Shown piece by piece: positions 17,432-26,272 of a stretch of 64,000 nucleotides of DNA. Origin of the DNA: Streptomyces sp. NBC_00358 (GTDB lineage Bacteria > Actinomycetota > Actinomycetes > Streptomycetales > Streptomycetaceae); the NCBI RefSeq assembly GCF_036099295.1, contig NZ_CP107976.1, positions 124,001-188,000 of the forward strand, in the 5' to 3' direction. How positions within the stretch are numbered: position 1 is the stretch's first letter; each line of letters opens with the position of its first letter. The notes below the pieces were generated by a model. The model did not search any database and was not told the DNA's origin. It worked only from the letters and a program-made list of their open reading frames with translations. Position numbers and translations under genes: made by a program.

Positions 17432-18309
17432 TGGAGGGCGTCTCACGTGGCAAGTTTCGCGAGCTTCTTGTAGCAGGTCAGAGCAGCGGCCAGGCCGAGG
17501 AGGGCGAGGAAGTGCGAGCCCTTTCGTTCGTATCGGATGGTCAGGCGGCGGTGGCCGAAGAGCCAAGCGATCGACCGCTCGATCTTCCAGCGGTGCCGAC
17601 CAAGGCGTTCGCCGGACTCGATGCCTGGCCGCGCGATGCGCGCGACGAGTCCACGTTCGCGCAGCCATCTGAGGGGGTCGGCGGAGAAGTACGCCTTAAC
17701 CGCACGGAGTTTGACGGGTCGGCGCCGCCTTGGTCCCCGGCGGGACCGGACGGCGGGGCTGCCGAGGATGTGCGGCTTGAGGGCGAGACTGCCGTGCATG
17801 TTCGCACCTGACACGGCGAGGGCGAGCGGGATGCCCTGGGCCTCGGACAGCACGTGCAGCTTGCTGCCCTTCTTGCCGCGATCGACCGGATTCGGCCCCG
17901 TCAGCGATCCCCCTTTTTGGCGCGAACGGAAGCCGCGTCGACGATCCCCGGGATCCAGTCCACCTCGCCCCGGACCCCGAGTTCGTCCAGCACCGCCCGA
18001 TGCAGCCGACGCCACAGGCCGACCTCGGTCCATGCCGTGAGGCGGCGATGCGCGGTGGCGGAGGACGTGCCGAACGTCGGCGGCAGATGCCTCCAGGCAC
18101 AGCCGCTGGTCAGCACGTACACCACTGCGGTGAACACGGCCCGCTCGGCACGCGGAGCAGTCCCGGCGCCTTGCGGTCGAGCCGCGAACGACGGCAAGAG
18201 CGGGACGCCCAGCTCCCAGGGCTCATCAGGAACCAGACGCTTCGACAGATCAGAACTCACGGCCGGCAGCATGCCGCTCGAACATCAAGTCACGCGGGAC
18301 AGCCCCCTA
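17432..18309 (-). mobile_element. IS5-family (IS427-like) element
   Basis: About 0.88 kb with imperfect terminal repeats: left gggcgtctcacgtgg (17438-17452), right (reverse complement) gggctgtcccgcgtga near 18290-18305. It carries one transposase in two overlapping frames. The left-end sequence recurs inverted at 18991-19040. The right end touches the DinB gene and supplies its stop codon. Confidence 0.65.
17443..18272 (-). CDS. IS5-family transposase in two frames, probable -1 frameshift
   Basis: OrfA (from 18272): WELGVPLLPSFAARP, VFTAVVYVLTSGCAWRHLPP, WIPGIVDAASVRAKKGDR and stop. OrfB begins in the -1 frame as GGSLTGPNPVDRGKKGSKLH and continues GIPLALAVSGANMHG through RHRWKIERSIAWLFGHRRLT to KKLAKLAT. 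The switch falls on C-AAA-AAG followed by five G (minus strand, 17909-17918), a usable -1 slippery site as known for IS427-group elements. DDE residues are split across the frames (VDAAS; E in KIERSIAW). It could be functional. Confidence 0.7.
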
Positions 18310-18891
18310 CGCCCTGACTGATGAGGCCGATCTGGCGGCCTGCTCGATCTTCGCGCAGTAGGCGGTGCGGGCGTCCTCATCGATCTGCATCTCGTGTTCG
18401 GGACGCATCCCGGTTCGGCCGTCCACCCCTTCGCGCAGAATGTCGGCGTGCCCCGCATGCCGGTTTGTCTCGCCGAGGACGTGGACCAGGATGGCGAACA
18501 GGTTCGTGTTGGTATAAGGCTCCGGCCACCACGGCACGTGGCCGGGGGCATCGAGGGCAAGCTCGTCGATCGTTGCGTCTGAGTGTTCCCACGTGCGCCG
18601 GTAGGACTCGATGATCTGATCGCGCGCCTCGTCCTCAGCCGCCCACAGATCGCTGCCGTCGTGGTCCTGCCACCGGGGCAGCGGTTCCGGGGACGGCCGG
18701 TCGAAGACCTCGCCGAAGTACCTGGCCTCGACGCCGGCCACGTGTTTGACCAGGCCCAGGAGGTTGGTCCCGGTCACGGTCAAAGGTCGGCGGGCGTCGT
18801 ATTCGGACAGGCCGTCGAGTTTCCAGAGCAGCGCCTTGCGGTCCCGCCGCAGTCTCCCGTGCAGGTTGCCCTTCGCGAATTCATCGATCAT
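18307..18891 (-). CDS. DinB-family protein (DUF664, mycothiol-transferase-like)
   Basis: 194 residues forming a DinB four-helix bundle. Likely metal ligands are His in GLVKHVAGVEARYF and two His in AILVHVLGETNRHAGH. Actinomycete members of this group are mycothiol-dependent S-transferases or of unknown function. MIDEFAKG at 18891 is the usual start. The TAG stop (18307-18309) lies inside the terminal repeat of the adjoining IS, so the native C-terminus may have been replaced. Confidence 0.85.
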   Translation of the reverse strand: MIDEFAKGNLHGRLRRDRKALLWKLDGLSEYDARRPLTVTGTNLLGLVKHVAGVEARYFGEVFDRPSPEPLPRWQDHDGSDLWAAEDEARDQIIESYRRTWEHSDATIDELALDAPGHVPWWPEPYTNTNLFAILVHVLGETNRHAGHADILREGVDGRTGMRPEHEMQIDEDARTAYCAKIEQAARSASSVRA

Positions 18892-18990
18892 GCGGCATGA
18901 GCCTGCCATGGGATACTCGTGGCCTCAAGATCCCGTACGTGGACCGCGAGGACCGGCAGAGCCGAAGCCTGGCCATGGCCACCGCCCTGA

Positions 18991-19040
18991 GCTGCTCAAG
19001 AAGCTCGCGGAACCTGCCACGTGAGACAGCCTCCTAGCTC
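18991..19040 (+). repeat. Solo IS5-family end, inverted copy of the 17.4-kb end
   Basis: gctgctcaagaagctcgcgg to about gcctcctagctcaatc mirrors 17426-17475 on the opposite strand. It encodes the same transposase tail (LLKKLAEPAT versus KKLAKLAT) followed by the same gtgagacagcc terminus. A single IS end with no element attached. Confidence 0.55.
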
Positions 19041-19242
19041 AATCTTCAACGTCCGTCGTCGAACAGCGGGTCGAACTTGATCACTCGGCCGGGCGGTCCC
19101 GGGGTTGCCGTGGTCCGGCTGGCGCTTCTTCATTCCATCCCTTGTTCTTCGCAGGGGATCCCGGCCTTCAGGCCGGGCGGGAATGCGATCCTTGGCCTGG
19201 AGGCGCGAAGTGCCGGAGATCACTACGCTTGTGGGGTGACGG

Positions 19243-19671
19243 TCATCCCGGGCGCTTCTGGTTCTCGATGTAGTCCTTGACGATGCTCAGCGGTGCGCCG
19301 CCGCAGGACCCCACGAAGTAGGACGGGGACCAGAACACCGAGCCGGTCCCGATCCGGTTGATCCGGCCGGTGTACTCCGCGCGCAGGTAGCGGGAGCTGA
19401 CGCCTTTGAGGCTGTTGACGAGCTTGGACAGGGCGATCTTCGGCGGGTAGTGCACGAGCAGGTGGACGTGATCGCCTTCGCCGTTGAACTCCCGCAGTTG
19501 CGCGCCGAAGCTCTCGCACACATCGCGCATGATCTCCTCGCAGCGCGTCAGCATCTCGCCGTCGAAGATCTCCCGCCGGTACTTCGTGACGAACACCAAA
19601 TGTGCGTGGAGGTTGAAAACGACATGATTTCCTCGTCGGACATCGGGATCCGGTTCCCACCGCGGTGACAT
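19243..19671 (-). CDS. tnpA: IS200/IS605 Y1 (HUH) transposase TnpA
   Basis: 142 residues, full length for the family. The HUH motif is His68-Val-His70 (GDHVHLLVHYPP) and the catalytic Tyr is Tyr134 (IVKDYIENQKRPG). FVTKYRREIF is the conserved N-terminal block. It cuts and joins single-stranded DNA at the element ends. Divergent from tnpB, with start codons 48 bases apart. Confidence 0.93.
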   Translation of the reverse strand: MSPRWEPDPDVRRGNHVVFNLHAHLVFVTKYRREIFDGEMLTRCEEIMRDVCESFGAQLREFNGEGDHVHLLVHYPPKIALSKLVNSLKGVSSRYLRAEYTGRINRIGTGSVFWSPSYFVGSCGGAPLSIVKDYIENQKRPG

Positions 19672-19719
19672 ACGCCAAGTGTAGAATCAACGGTAGTCGA
19701 CCGGAGGGGGGTGGGCTGG

Positions 19720-20934
19720 ATGATCCGTGCGTACAAATTCCTGCTGCGGCCCACCGTCCGCCAAGGTCAGGCGCTCGCCGAGATGCTGCGCGACCACTGC
19801 TCCCTCTACAACGCGGCGTTGCAGGAACGCCGTGACGCCTGGCGGCACGTCTCGAGGAGCACCGTCAGGTACGGGATGCAGTCCGCGCAACTGAAGGAGA
19901 TCCGGGCGTTCGACCCGGAGCGTCAGGGCCGCTGGTCGTTCTCCTCGCAGCAGGCCACCTTGCGCCGCCTGGACAAGGCGATGCAGGCGTTCTTCCGCCG
20001 CGTCAAGGCTGGACAGACGCCCGGTTACCCGCGCTTTCGCGGGGTGAGCTGGTTCGACACGGTGGACTTCCCCAGGGACGGGGACGGCTGCCGCTGGGAC
20101 CCCACTCCGCATGACCCGGTCACCCGGGTCCGCCTCCAGGGCGTCGGGCAGGTGAAGGTCCACCAGCACCGCCCGGTGTCCGGCAGGGTCAAAACCGTCT
20201 CCGTCAAGCGTGAGGGCCGTAAGTGGTTCGTCGTCCTGACTGTCGAGCAGGAACAGCCAAGGCCACTGCCCGCGACCGGCAGCGTGGTCGGGATCGACCT
20301 GGGCATCGCGAACTTCCTCGCCGACTCGGGCGGCGCCTTCGTACCCAACCCGCGCCACGGCCGCCGCGCGGCCGCCAAGCTCCAAGCCGCACAGCAGGCC
20401 CTGTCCCGGTTCCCCCGCCGCAAGGCCAAAGACCGCACCGCCAACCACCGGCGCGCCGTGGAGAAAGTTGCCCAGCTCCACGGCAAGGTCCGCCGCCAAC
20501 GGCTGGACCACGCGCACAAGACCGCCCTCCACCTGGTCCGCACACACGACGTCATCGCGCACGAAGACCTCAAGATCCGCAACATGAGCAGGGCCCCCGC
20601 ATCGAAACCCGACCCCGACCAGACAGGCGCGTTCCTGCCCAACGGGGCAGCCGCCAAGGCCGGACTCAACAAGTCGATCAACGATGCCGGTTGGGGGGTG
20701 TTCCTGACGATCCTGCACGCCAAGGCTGAAAGCGCCGGACGAGAAGTGATCGCCGTCGACCCCCGCAACACCTCCCGCACCTGCCCCCACTGCGGGCACA
20801 CCGCCAAGGAGAACCGGCCCACACAGGAAACGTTCCACTGCATCGCCTGCGGACACATTGCGCACGCCGACACAGTGGCAGCACTCAACGTTCTACGGGC
20901 CGGGCTGGTCCGTCGCAACGCCAACCTGGCATAG
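19720..20934 (+). CDS. tnpB: TnpB RNA-guided endonuclease (IS605 OrfB)
   Basis: 404 residues. The RuvC active site is complete: Asp193 (VVGIDLGIANF), Glu282 (VIAHEDLKIRNM), Asp384 (HADTVAALNVL). A zinc ribbon has CPHC (355-358) and CIAC (374-377). TnpB proteins are the RNA-guided ancestors of Cas12 and use a guide transcribed from the element's right end. The ATG at 19720 follows GGAGGG; a GTG three codons upstream is the alternative. Confidence 0.93.
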   Translation: MIRAYKFLLRPTVRQGQALAEMLRDHCSLYNAALQERRDAWRHVSRSTVRYGMQSAQLKEIRAFDPERQGRWSFSSQQATLRRLDKAMQAFFRRVKAGQTPGYPRFRGVSWFDTVDFPRDGDGCRWDPTPHDPVTRVRLQGVGQVKVHQHRPVSGRVKTVSVKREGRKWFVVLTVEQEQPRPLPATGSVVGIDLGIANFLADSGGAFVPNPRHGRRAAAKLQAAQQALSRFPRRKAKDRTANHRRAVEKVAQLHGKVRRQRLDHAHKTALHLVRTHDVIAHEDLKIRNMSRAPASKPDPDQTGAFLPNGAAAKAGLNKSINDAGWGVFLTILHAKAESAGREVIAVDPRNTSRTCPHCGHTAKENRPTQETFHCIACGHIAHADTVAALNVLRAGLVRRNANLA

Positions 20935-20980
20935 CGAGAAGCCCCCGACTTCAGCCGGGAGAGGAGTCACGTGACCCGCT
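20800..20980 (+). ncRNA. Candidate TnpB guide (omega/reRNA) region
   Basis: In IS605 elements the guide RNA overlaps the 3' end of tnpB and runs through the right end into flanking DNA. Here that region ends with the hairpin at about 20941-20959, and the guide segment would begin just past the element end near 20965-20980. Its position follows from family knowledge; no RNA boundary is visible. Confidence 0.3.
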
Positions 20981-21150
20981 ATTGCACAGCTGTGACAGCT
21001 GACGCACGGCTTCGACATGCTCTGCCGGAAGACTTCTCTCATCGCGAAGGGGCGGCATGCCGAACGGACCGGTTCAGATCCCGCATAAACGGTGGTCCGC
21101 TCCCGCGAGACTTCAGTCGCAGCGTCATCCATAGTCCTGGGGGAACCTCG

Positions 21151-22128
21151 ATGTCCGCTCGTACCCGTCGGAGCACCGCAACCGGCCTCACCGTCGGCGC
21201 CGCGGCGCTGCTCACGCTGAGCGGCGCGGCCGCCACCGCGATGGCCGCTCCGTCCTCCAGCGGCGATGCCAGGGGCAGCGCCGCGATGGTCGCCGCCGCC
21301 GCGTCCGCCCACACGCTCACCGTGCCCAGGGGCCTGACCGTCAGCGACGGCACCCGCCAGGTCCTGGTCAACGGCAGGTCGATCGACTTCGGCACCATCG
21401 TCCGTGACCTGGCCTGGAATCCCAGCGGTACCAAGGCCGCCTTCATCGACGGTCACGGCAACCTGGACGTCGCCAACGCCGACGGCACCCACCGGGTGAC
21501 CGTCGCAGCCAACCCCGGTGGGCAGACCTGGTCGCACCCCACCTGGCAGGTCACCGCGGTCGACAGGTCGAATCAGATCCCGGCGAAGAACAACCTCCTG
21601 TTCACCGCCAAGATCCACGGCAGCACCGTGCTGGAGGGTGTCAAGGCCACCAGCGACCATGGCAGGCCAGCCCGGATCAGCCTGAACGGTGAAGCGGGCA
21701 GCGGCAACCTTCCGCAGACGGGCAACGCCTGGCCCAACGTCGGCGGGAAGTACGGGACTTCCGTCTACGAGAACACCCACACTGGCGAGGTCTACATCCG
21801 CGACGACTACATCCGTCAGCAGGGCAGCGCGCTGACCAAGGGTTCCGAGCCCGCGCTCTCCCCCGACAACGAGGAGGTCGTATTCGTCCGCTCCGTCCAC
21901 GGGCACGACCACCTCTTCGTCGAGGACTTCGGCGGCTCCACCAACGTCGTCAAGGACGTCACCCCCAACGCCACCACCGACTACACCGAGCCCACCTGGT
22001 CGCCCGACGGCAAGACCATCGCCTTCCGTGCCCCCACCGGTACGTACACCATCACGAAGACCGCCCACGGCTTCGGCAAGCCCGTCAAGGCATCCAGCCA
22101 CACCGGCTTGCCCGCCTACCGCGGCTGA
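21151..22128 (+). CDS. Secreted TolB-like beta-propeller protein
   Basis: 325 residues with a Sec signal peptide (cut near AMA-32). PD40/WD-type blades follow: IVRDLAWNPSGTKAAFIDGHG, SEPALSPDNEEVVFVRS and EPTWSPDGKTIAFRA. It is shorter than full TolB (it lacks the N-terminal domain). Probably an extracellular binding protein with unknown partner. The ATG at 21151 has GGGGGAA upstream. The 3' end overlaps the convergent gene at 22116 by 13 bases. Confidence 0.8.
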   Translation: MSARTRRSTATGLTVGAAALLTLSGAAATAMAAPSSSGDARGSAAMVAAAASAHTLTVPRGLTVSDGTRQVLVNGRSIDFGTIVRDLAWNPSGTKAAFIDGHGNLDVANADGTHRVTVAANPGGQTWSHPTWQVTAVDRSNQIPAKNNLLFTAKIHGSTVLEGVKATSDHGRPARISLNGEAGSGNLPQTGNAWPNVGGKYGTSVYENTHTGEVYIRDDYIRQQGSALTKGSEPALSPDNEEVVFVRSVHGHDHLFVEDFGGSTNVVKDVTPNATTDYTEPTWSPDGKTIAFRAPTGTYTITKTAHGFGKPVKASSHTGLPAYRG

Positions 22129-22724
22129 CTGCCGCCCAACCGGCCGCCGGAGCGGGCGAGTTCGGCCTGAAGCTCCGGCAGGTGCTGGTCGGCCGTGTCA
22201 TGCGGCAGGTGCTCGACCACATCGAGAAAACGGAACAGGACCTGGGCCTTGGTGACGGCGAACTCGTAGTCGCCGTACCCGACCACGGCACCCATGTCCC
22301 CACGAACAGTGCCCCGGACGACATGCGCGGTCATGTCGTCCGGGCTCTGTGCCGTCAACCCCCGCCGCGCGTTGGGGCGCGCCAGATACGGGCAGACCAT
22401 CGAGGCGTAGAGCATGCACGCGCGGTGCCCCGGAGCCTCCAGGGTCGCCGCCATGTTGCGGTACGGCCGCCCGGCAGCGAGCGCCTCGCGGATCGCGGCA
22501 CTCTCCGCGGCGCCGACCACCCGCCACACCGGTCCTCTGGGCATCAGGGTGTTGCAGACCGAGCACAGCCGCTGCCGCGCACACTCGACGCTGCGCCCGT
22601 AGTCCGTGAGCGCGAACTGGGGCTCGTCGCCCTCCCAGGGGGTGATGGCGGGCACGGGATAGCCGCGGCCGTCACGAGGTCTGGCCTCGACGGTCGCCGG
22701 CATGGGAACGGAATCAAATCGCAC
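22116..22724 (-). CDS. Conserved hypothetical protein with CxxC motif
   Basis: 202 residues, a type common in Streptomyces but of unknown role. RPRDGRGYPVPAITPWEGDE and LTDYGRSVECARQRLCSVCN (a CxxC knuckle) are followed by RGPVWRVVGAAE and GHRACMLYASMVCPYLARPN with further Cys residues, so a metal site is likely. The GTG at 22724 fits the conserved N-terminus better than the longer frame upstream, which lacks codon bias. No operon partner. Confidence 0.65.
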   Translation of the reverse strand: MRFDSVPMPATVEARPRDGRGYPVPAITPWEGDEPQFALTDYGRSVECARQRLCSVCNTLMPRGPVWRVVGAAESAAIREALAAGRPYRNMAATLEAPGHRACMLYASMVCPYLARPNARRGLTAQSPDDMTAHVVRGTVRGDMGAVVGYGDYEFAVTKAQVLFRFLDVVEHLPHDTADQHLPELQAELARSGGRLGGSQPR

Positions 22725-23080
22725 ACCCCATGTTGAACCACACCACCGCCCCACCGCGACCATCCGCCGGAACTGACCTCGCCGGAGGAAACACGACGAG
22801 GCCGGCATGACCGTCTCGGTCGAGGCCGGCGCTGCAGTGCCGCTTCGATGGCGAGATGAGGACGGCCCATGGGCCGAGACCGAAGGCTCCGACGCCTGCT
22901 CGCGCCCGGGCACGAGCAGGCCTCCTGGGTCGCACTGCCGTACGGATGTCCGTGCGGGTCGAACGTACCGTGACGGACCGGCCACGACGGTCACGACCCG
23001 GCGATCAGAGGGCGGGATCACACCGAGTGGGCCGCCCGGCGGTACATGATCACGACTCCGAACCACTGAGGGGGAACATC
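22725..23080. other. Intergenic region, no gene seen
   Basis: 356 bases between the divergent genes at 22724 and 23081. Open frames here are short, Arg/Gly-rich and without a recognisable family. It presumably holds both promoters; no palindrome stands out. Confidence 0.4.
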
Positions 23081-23326
23081 ATGCTGACCAGATTCCGGGG
23101 CGCAGTCGCTGCGGCCGTCATGGCAGGTGCACTGCTGACACCCGTGGCCGTGGCCACCGATGCCGCCGCTGTGTCGTGTGCCCGGCACACCACGGGCGTC
23201 TGCAAGGCGAACTCGCCCCATCCGCGCGGGGCGACAGCGAAATGCAAGGACGGCACCTACTCCTACAGCGCCCACTTCCAGGGCACCTGCTCCCATCACC
23301 GAGGCGTCAAGTACTGGTACCGGTAA
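23081..23326 (+). CDS. Small secreted DUF3761 protein
   Basis: 81 residues: a signal peptide (cut near DAAA-30) and a short DUF3761 domain, TAKCKDGTYSYSAHFQGTCS followed by HHRGVKYWY. Two Cys flank the domain and could form a disulfide. Function unknown. The ATG at 23081 has GAGGGGGAA five bases upstream. Confidence 0.8.
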   Translation: MLTRFRGAVAAAVMAGALLTPVAVATDAAAVSCARHTTGVCKANSPHPRGATAKCKDGTYSYSAHFQGTCSHHRGVKYWYR

Positions 23327-23470
23327 GCAGACAGGCGAACGCCTCTGCCCCGCTCTGCCGCAGGCGGACGCGTCGCCAGCTCTCGCGTTCACTCCTTTTT
23401 GTGCCCGCCCCGGTGGGCGCCTGAGATACGACGCAGGTCGGTGGCACACCGGCGTGATCGCCGGTGTCAT

Positions 23471-24349
23471 GCCTAAGCCTTGTCGCGTAACTGCTGGTCA
23501 CGGAGAGATGATTGTGTTGTGGCTGGTGTGATCACGGCGTCGGAGTCATCCTGGATCGCCCCGTTCGCCGGGCTGGGTCCGCGTCAGTTCGGCAAGCTGA
23601 TCACCGCGTTGCGTCGCGAGGGTGCGGATCCCGTGCGCAAGGGCCGGCCGTGGGGCCTGCTGCTGGAGGGCCGGGTGCTGCTGGTCGCCGCGTACTGGCG
23701 GACCAACCTCACCTTGCGCCAACTGGCGCTGCTGTTGGGGGTGTCGAAGTCGGCGGGCCGACCGGATCGTCGACCACCTCGGCCAGGCGTTGGCTCTGCA
23801 GCCCGGCAAACGGTTCCGCAAGGACACCGTGCTGATCGTGGACGGCACCTTGGTCCCCACCCGTGACCATCAGGTTGCCGAGCAGTCGAAGAGCTACCGG
23901 TACTCGACCAACCACCAGGTCGTCATCGACGCCGACACCCGGGCTGGTCGTTGGGGTCGGCCGGCCGCTGCCGGGCAAACGCAACGACTGCAAGGCATGG
24001 GAGCTGTCCGGAGCGAAAGCTGCCGTCGTCCGCACGACGGTGATCGCCGATGGTGGTTCCTGCGGTACCGGCCTGCTCATTCCGCCGCGAACGCGGCCAG
24101 GCGGAACTGCCGATCTGGAAGGAGGAACACAATCGCTCGCACCGCAAGGTCCGCGCCCGCGTCGAGCACTCCTTCGCCCGCATGAAGACCTGGAAGATCC
24201 TCCGCGACTGCCGCCTCAAAGGCGACGGCGTCCACCACCCCGGCATGCTCGGCATCGCCCGCCTGCACAACCTCACCCTCGCCGGATGACAAAGCAGACG
24301 GCCAGGTCAGCAGGCATACCCGAAGTCATTTACGGCGCAACGCTTAGGC
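23471..24349. mobile_element. IS5-superfamily element (HARBI-like transposase), defective
   Basis: Terminal repeats gcctaagccttgtcgcgtaa (23471-23490) and, on the other strand, gcctaagcgttgcgccgtaa (24330-24349) match at 16 of 20 bases. The right terminus supplies the stop codon of the neighbouring minus-strand gene (24344-24346). A solo copy of this right end lies at 17411. Confidence 0.7.
23519..24289 (+). pseudogene. DDE (HARBI-like) transposase with several frameshifts
   Basis: Begins VAGVITASESSWIAPFAGLG at a GTG. Frames then switch near 23755 (ADRIVDHLGQALAL, DTVLIVDGTLVPTRDH with the first catalytic Asp), near 23945 (VVGVGRPLPGKRNDCKAWE) and near 24060 (RERGQAELPIWKEEHNRSHR, ARVEHSFARMKTWKIL with the catalytic Glu). 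At least three frameshifts, so inactive. Confidence 0.75.
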
Positions 24350-24787
24350 CACACGCGCGACGAAGAATTCGAACCGGTACTCCTGCTCGCTGACCGCGGC
24401 CACTGTGCCGAGGTCATGCGCGAGGAACACCCATGGGGTGTTCCTCGCCTGCCGGATCGAAGAGAACCAGGCCTGCGGCAGGCTGAATTCGATCCAAGGG
24501 GCGAGTTCCAGTTCCGTATACAGGAAGGCCGACGTGTGGAAGCCGTGCGAAAGAAGGAACTCCTCCACCCAGGCGTCCAGAGTTTCCTGGGAAACCTCGT
24601 CGCTCAGTGTCGCATCCGGTTCAGTGGACATGTCCCAGAAACCGCGCACGGCTTCCATGACGCGCTCGGACACACTCGCGGAGGACAGCGTGTGCATGGT
24701 GACGACCTCTGAGGCATCACCCAGTATGCGATCCAGTTCCTGGCGCTCTCGACGCTCCCTCAGCACACGCTGCAACTCGCTAACCAC
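24344..24787 (-). CDS. Putative immunity protein, C-terminus at IS boundary
   Basis: 147 residues of no family I can name: an N-terminal helix SELQRVLRERRERQELD, then acidic segments and the C-terminal QEYRFEFFVARVA. Its GTG start overlaps the end of the toxin-like gene upstream by 8 bases, the usual position of an immunity gene. The TAA stop lies inside the terminal repeat of the IS at 23471, so the protein may be slightly truncated. The immunity role is inferred from context only. Confidence 0.5.
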   Translation of the reverse strand: MVSELQRVLRERRERQELDRILGDASEVVTMHTLSSASVSERVMEAVRGFWDMSTEPDATLSDEVSQETLDAWVEEFLLSHGFHTSAFLYTELELAPWIEFSLPQAWFSSIRQARNTPWVFLAHDLGTVAAVSEQEYRFEFFVARVA

Positions 24788-25314
24788 CGCATTTGCCCTG
24801 TTCGTAGTAGAGATGGCGCTTCGGTTGCAATTCTTTGTAGATCTTTCCGGTCATGTTCACATCTGCAGGCTCGCCCGCCTGCGGAGTTCCGGCATGGAAA
24901 TGTGAAAGCGGCGCATTGGGATCAGCGGTGTGCTCGGCGATGACACGCATGCCGTGCGGTGTCTCGTACTGATAGTAGCGACCCCACGAGCCTCTGGGGT
25001 TGTAGTCAGACTTCGTGATTGAAGGGTCCCAACGTTTGTACACGTAGTTCGGGGAGTTGCCTCGAGTGCTGTCCCCGCCGACCGTCCATTGGCGAACCAG
25101 GATGGGCCAGTTCCCCCGATGCGGATCTGGCTCCCTTGTTCGTCTTTCGCCGTGGGATACCAGATGAAGCCATAGATGCCCGTGACGGCCGGGGTCGCCC
25201 ACAGGCCGAGTTGAAGGCCCACTCGTCCCAGCGGTCGGTCAGAGTTCGGCCGAACTCTTCTGCACGTCTCCGTGCTTCGTTCTCTTCCAAGAGATCCCCT
25301 TCACCGCTCTCCAA
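24780..25314 (-). pseudogene. Polymorphic-toxin C-terminal module, frameshifted
   Basis: Three pieces in successive frames from 25314: LLEENEARRRAEEFGRTLTD and DRWDEWAFNS; then GLWATPAVTGIYGFIWYPT and KDEQGSQIRIGG; then ILVRQWTVGG, PNYVYKRWDPSITKSDYN, SWGRYYQYETPHGMRVIAEH, LSHFHAGTP and KRHLYYEQGKCGG. The compact His-rich end resembles C-terminal nuclease modules of secreted polymorphic toxins. The large N-terminal delivery part is missing. Followed directly by a candidate immunity gene. Two frameshifts make it inactive unless they are sequencing errors. Confidence 0.45.
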
Positions 25315-25320
25315 CTCTTG

Positions 25321-25715
25321 AGAGAAAAGACGCTACGGGACTGAGCCAGGCCACGGAACGAGAGCCACCTCGGTACACATAACTCTGTACTTGGCGGTGC
25401 ACAGAGAGAAGTACGCGGACACCCCGAAGGGATCGAGCAAGGCTCAACTGCTGGAGCCGAAGGAGCACCTACAGCGCATGCTGAGCTCCAGCACCCCACC
25501 GACGACGAGCAGGCCGCCGTCGAGGACGGTCAAAGCCGCCCTCGACCACCTGCTCGAACGGCTCACCAACGTGCCGACTCCGGCCGGGCCAACGCCCCGC
25601 GAGCTTGGTCTCCCCGCCGCCACCACACTGCTGCCGATCGTGGGAACGAGTACCGGAGCCAGCTCGTCGACAGCGGACCGCGCGTGAGGCGGGGCCTGCA
25701 CATCATGTCGGTGAG
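25321..25715. other. No recognisable gene
   Basis: A plus-strand frame (25391-25687) and a longer one beyond it are open, but their composition is Ser/Thr/Pro-rich, they match no family, and they lack a ribosome site. Likely degraded DNA upstream of the toxin remnant. Confidence 0.4.
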
Positions 25716-26066
25716 TCAGGCTCTGCGCGCCCACCAGGGGAGATCCTCCGACGTCAGGGGGTTCGGCAGGCTGCGAGCCCGAAAGCCTTCGTCCAGCGGT
25801 TCGATCAGACGTTCCAGAGCGCGGGCGGCCGGGGCCAGGAGCATGCCGAGGACTTCCTCCAGGAGCCCGCGGCTGCTGCGGCCACAGCAAGCACAGGGAC
25901 GGAAGTGTCGTTGGACAGGGTCACTGGCGGAGCGGGTCCAACCAGACATGGCTTCCGCCACGGCTCCAGACCACAGACCAACGCTCGCCCAATGCGCGGT
26001 CGTCCGTATCTCGATCTGAGCGATCTCTTGCTGCACAGCAGCCGGGAGGCCAGGAACGTGAGGCAC
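25716..26066 (-). CDS. Conserved hypothetical, Streptomyces type
   Basis: Up to 116 residues. The C-terminal part, LLEEVLGMLLAPAARALERL, EPLDEGFRARSLPNPLTSE and DLPWWARRA, resembles a small family widespread in streptomycetes with the ending PLDxxFxxRTLxxP...PWWxRR. A Cys-rich patch FRPCACC precedes it. The N-terminus and start are uncertain. No function known. Confidence 0.45.
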   Translation of the reverse strand: MPHVPGLPAAVQQEIAQIEIRTTAHWASVGLWSGAVAEAMSGWTRSASDPVQRHFRPCACCGRSSRGLLEEVLGMLLAPAARALERLIEPLDEGFRARSLPNPLTSEDLPWWARRA

Positions 26067-26272
26067 GGACCGCCAGTGAGGTCGATGGTTGACGAGCAGC
26101 CACAGGTCACGGGCCGGTCGCGCGGCATGTCCTTTTTTCGCTGTTCAAGCAGGGTGACGGCGAGTCAGGTTAGCAACCGGGCCGACGTCGGGCCAGCCGT
26201 CCTTCCACTCCGCAGACAGGCGGTCTGGTGCCCGGACGCGCTCAAGACCAGGCACCAGACCAATACGGGTCG

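Larger units (their letters stand above)
19155..20965. mobile_element. Complete IS200/IS605-family element
   Basis: Divergent tnpA (minus) and tnpB (plus) with a subterminal hairpin at each side. Left: CCCGGCC-ttca-GGCCGGG (19160-19177). Right: a cccccgac-ttca-gccggg hairpin (about 20941-20959). Such imperfect hairpins are recognised as single strands by the Y1 transposase. Exact ends cannot be fixed without an empty site. Both genes are full length, so the element may be active. Confidence 0.8.
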
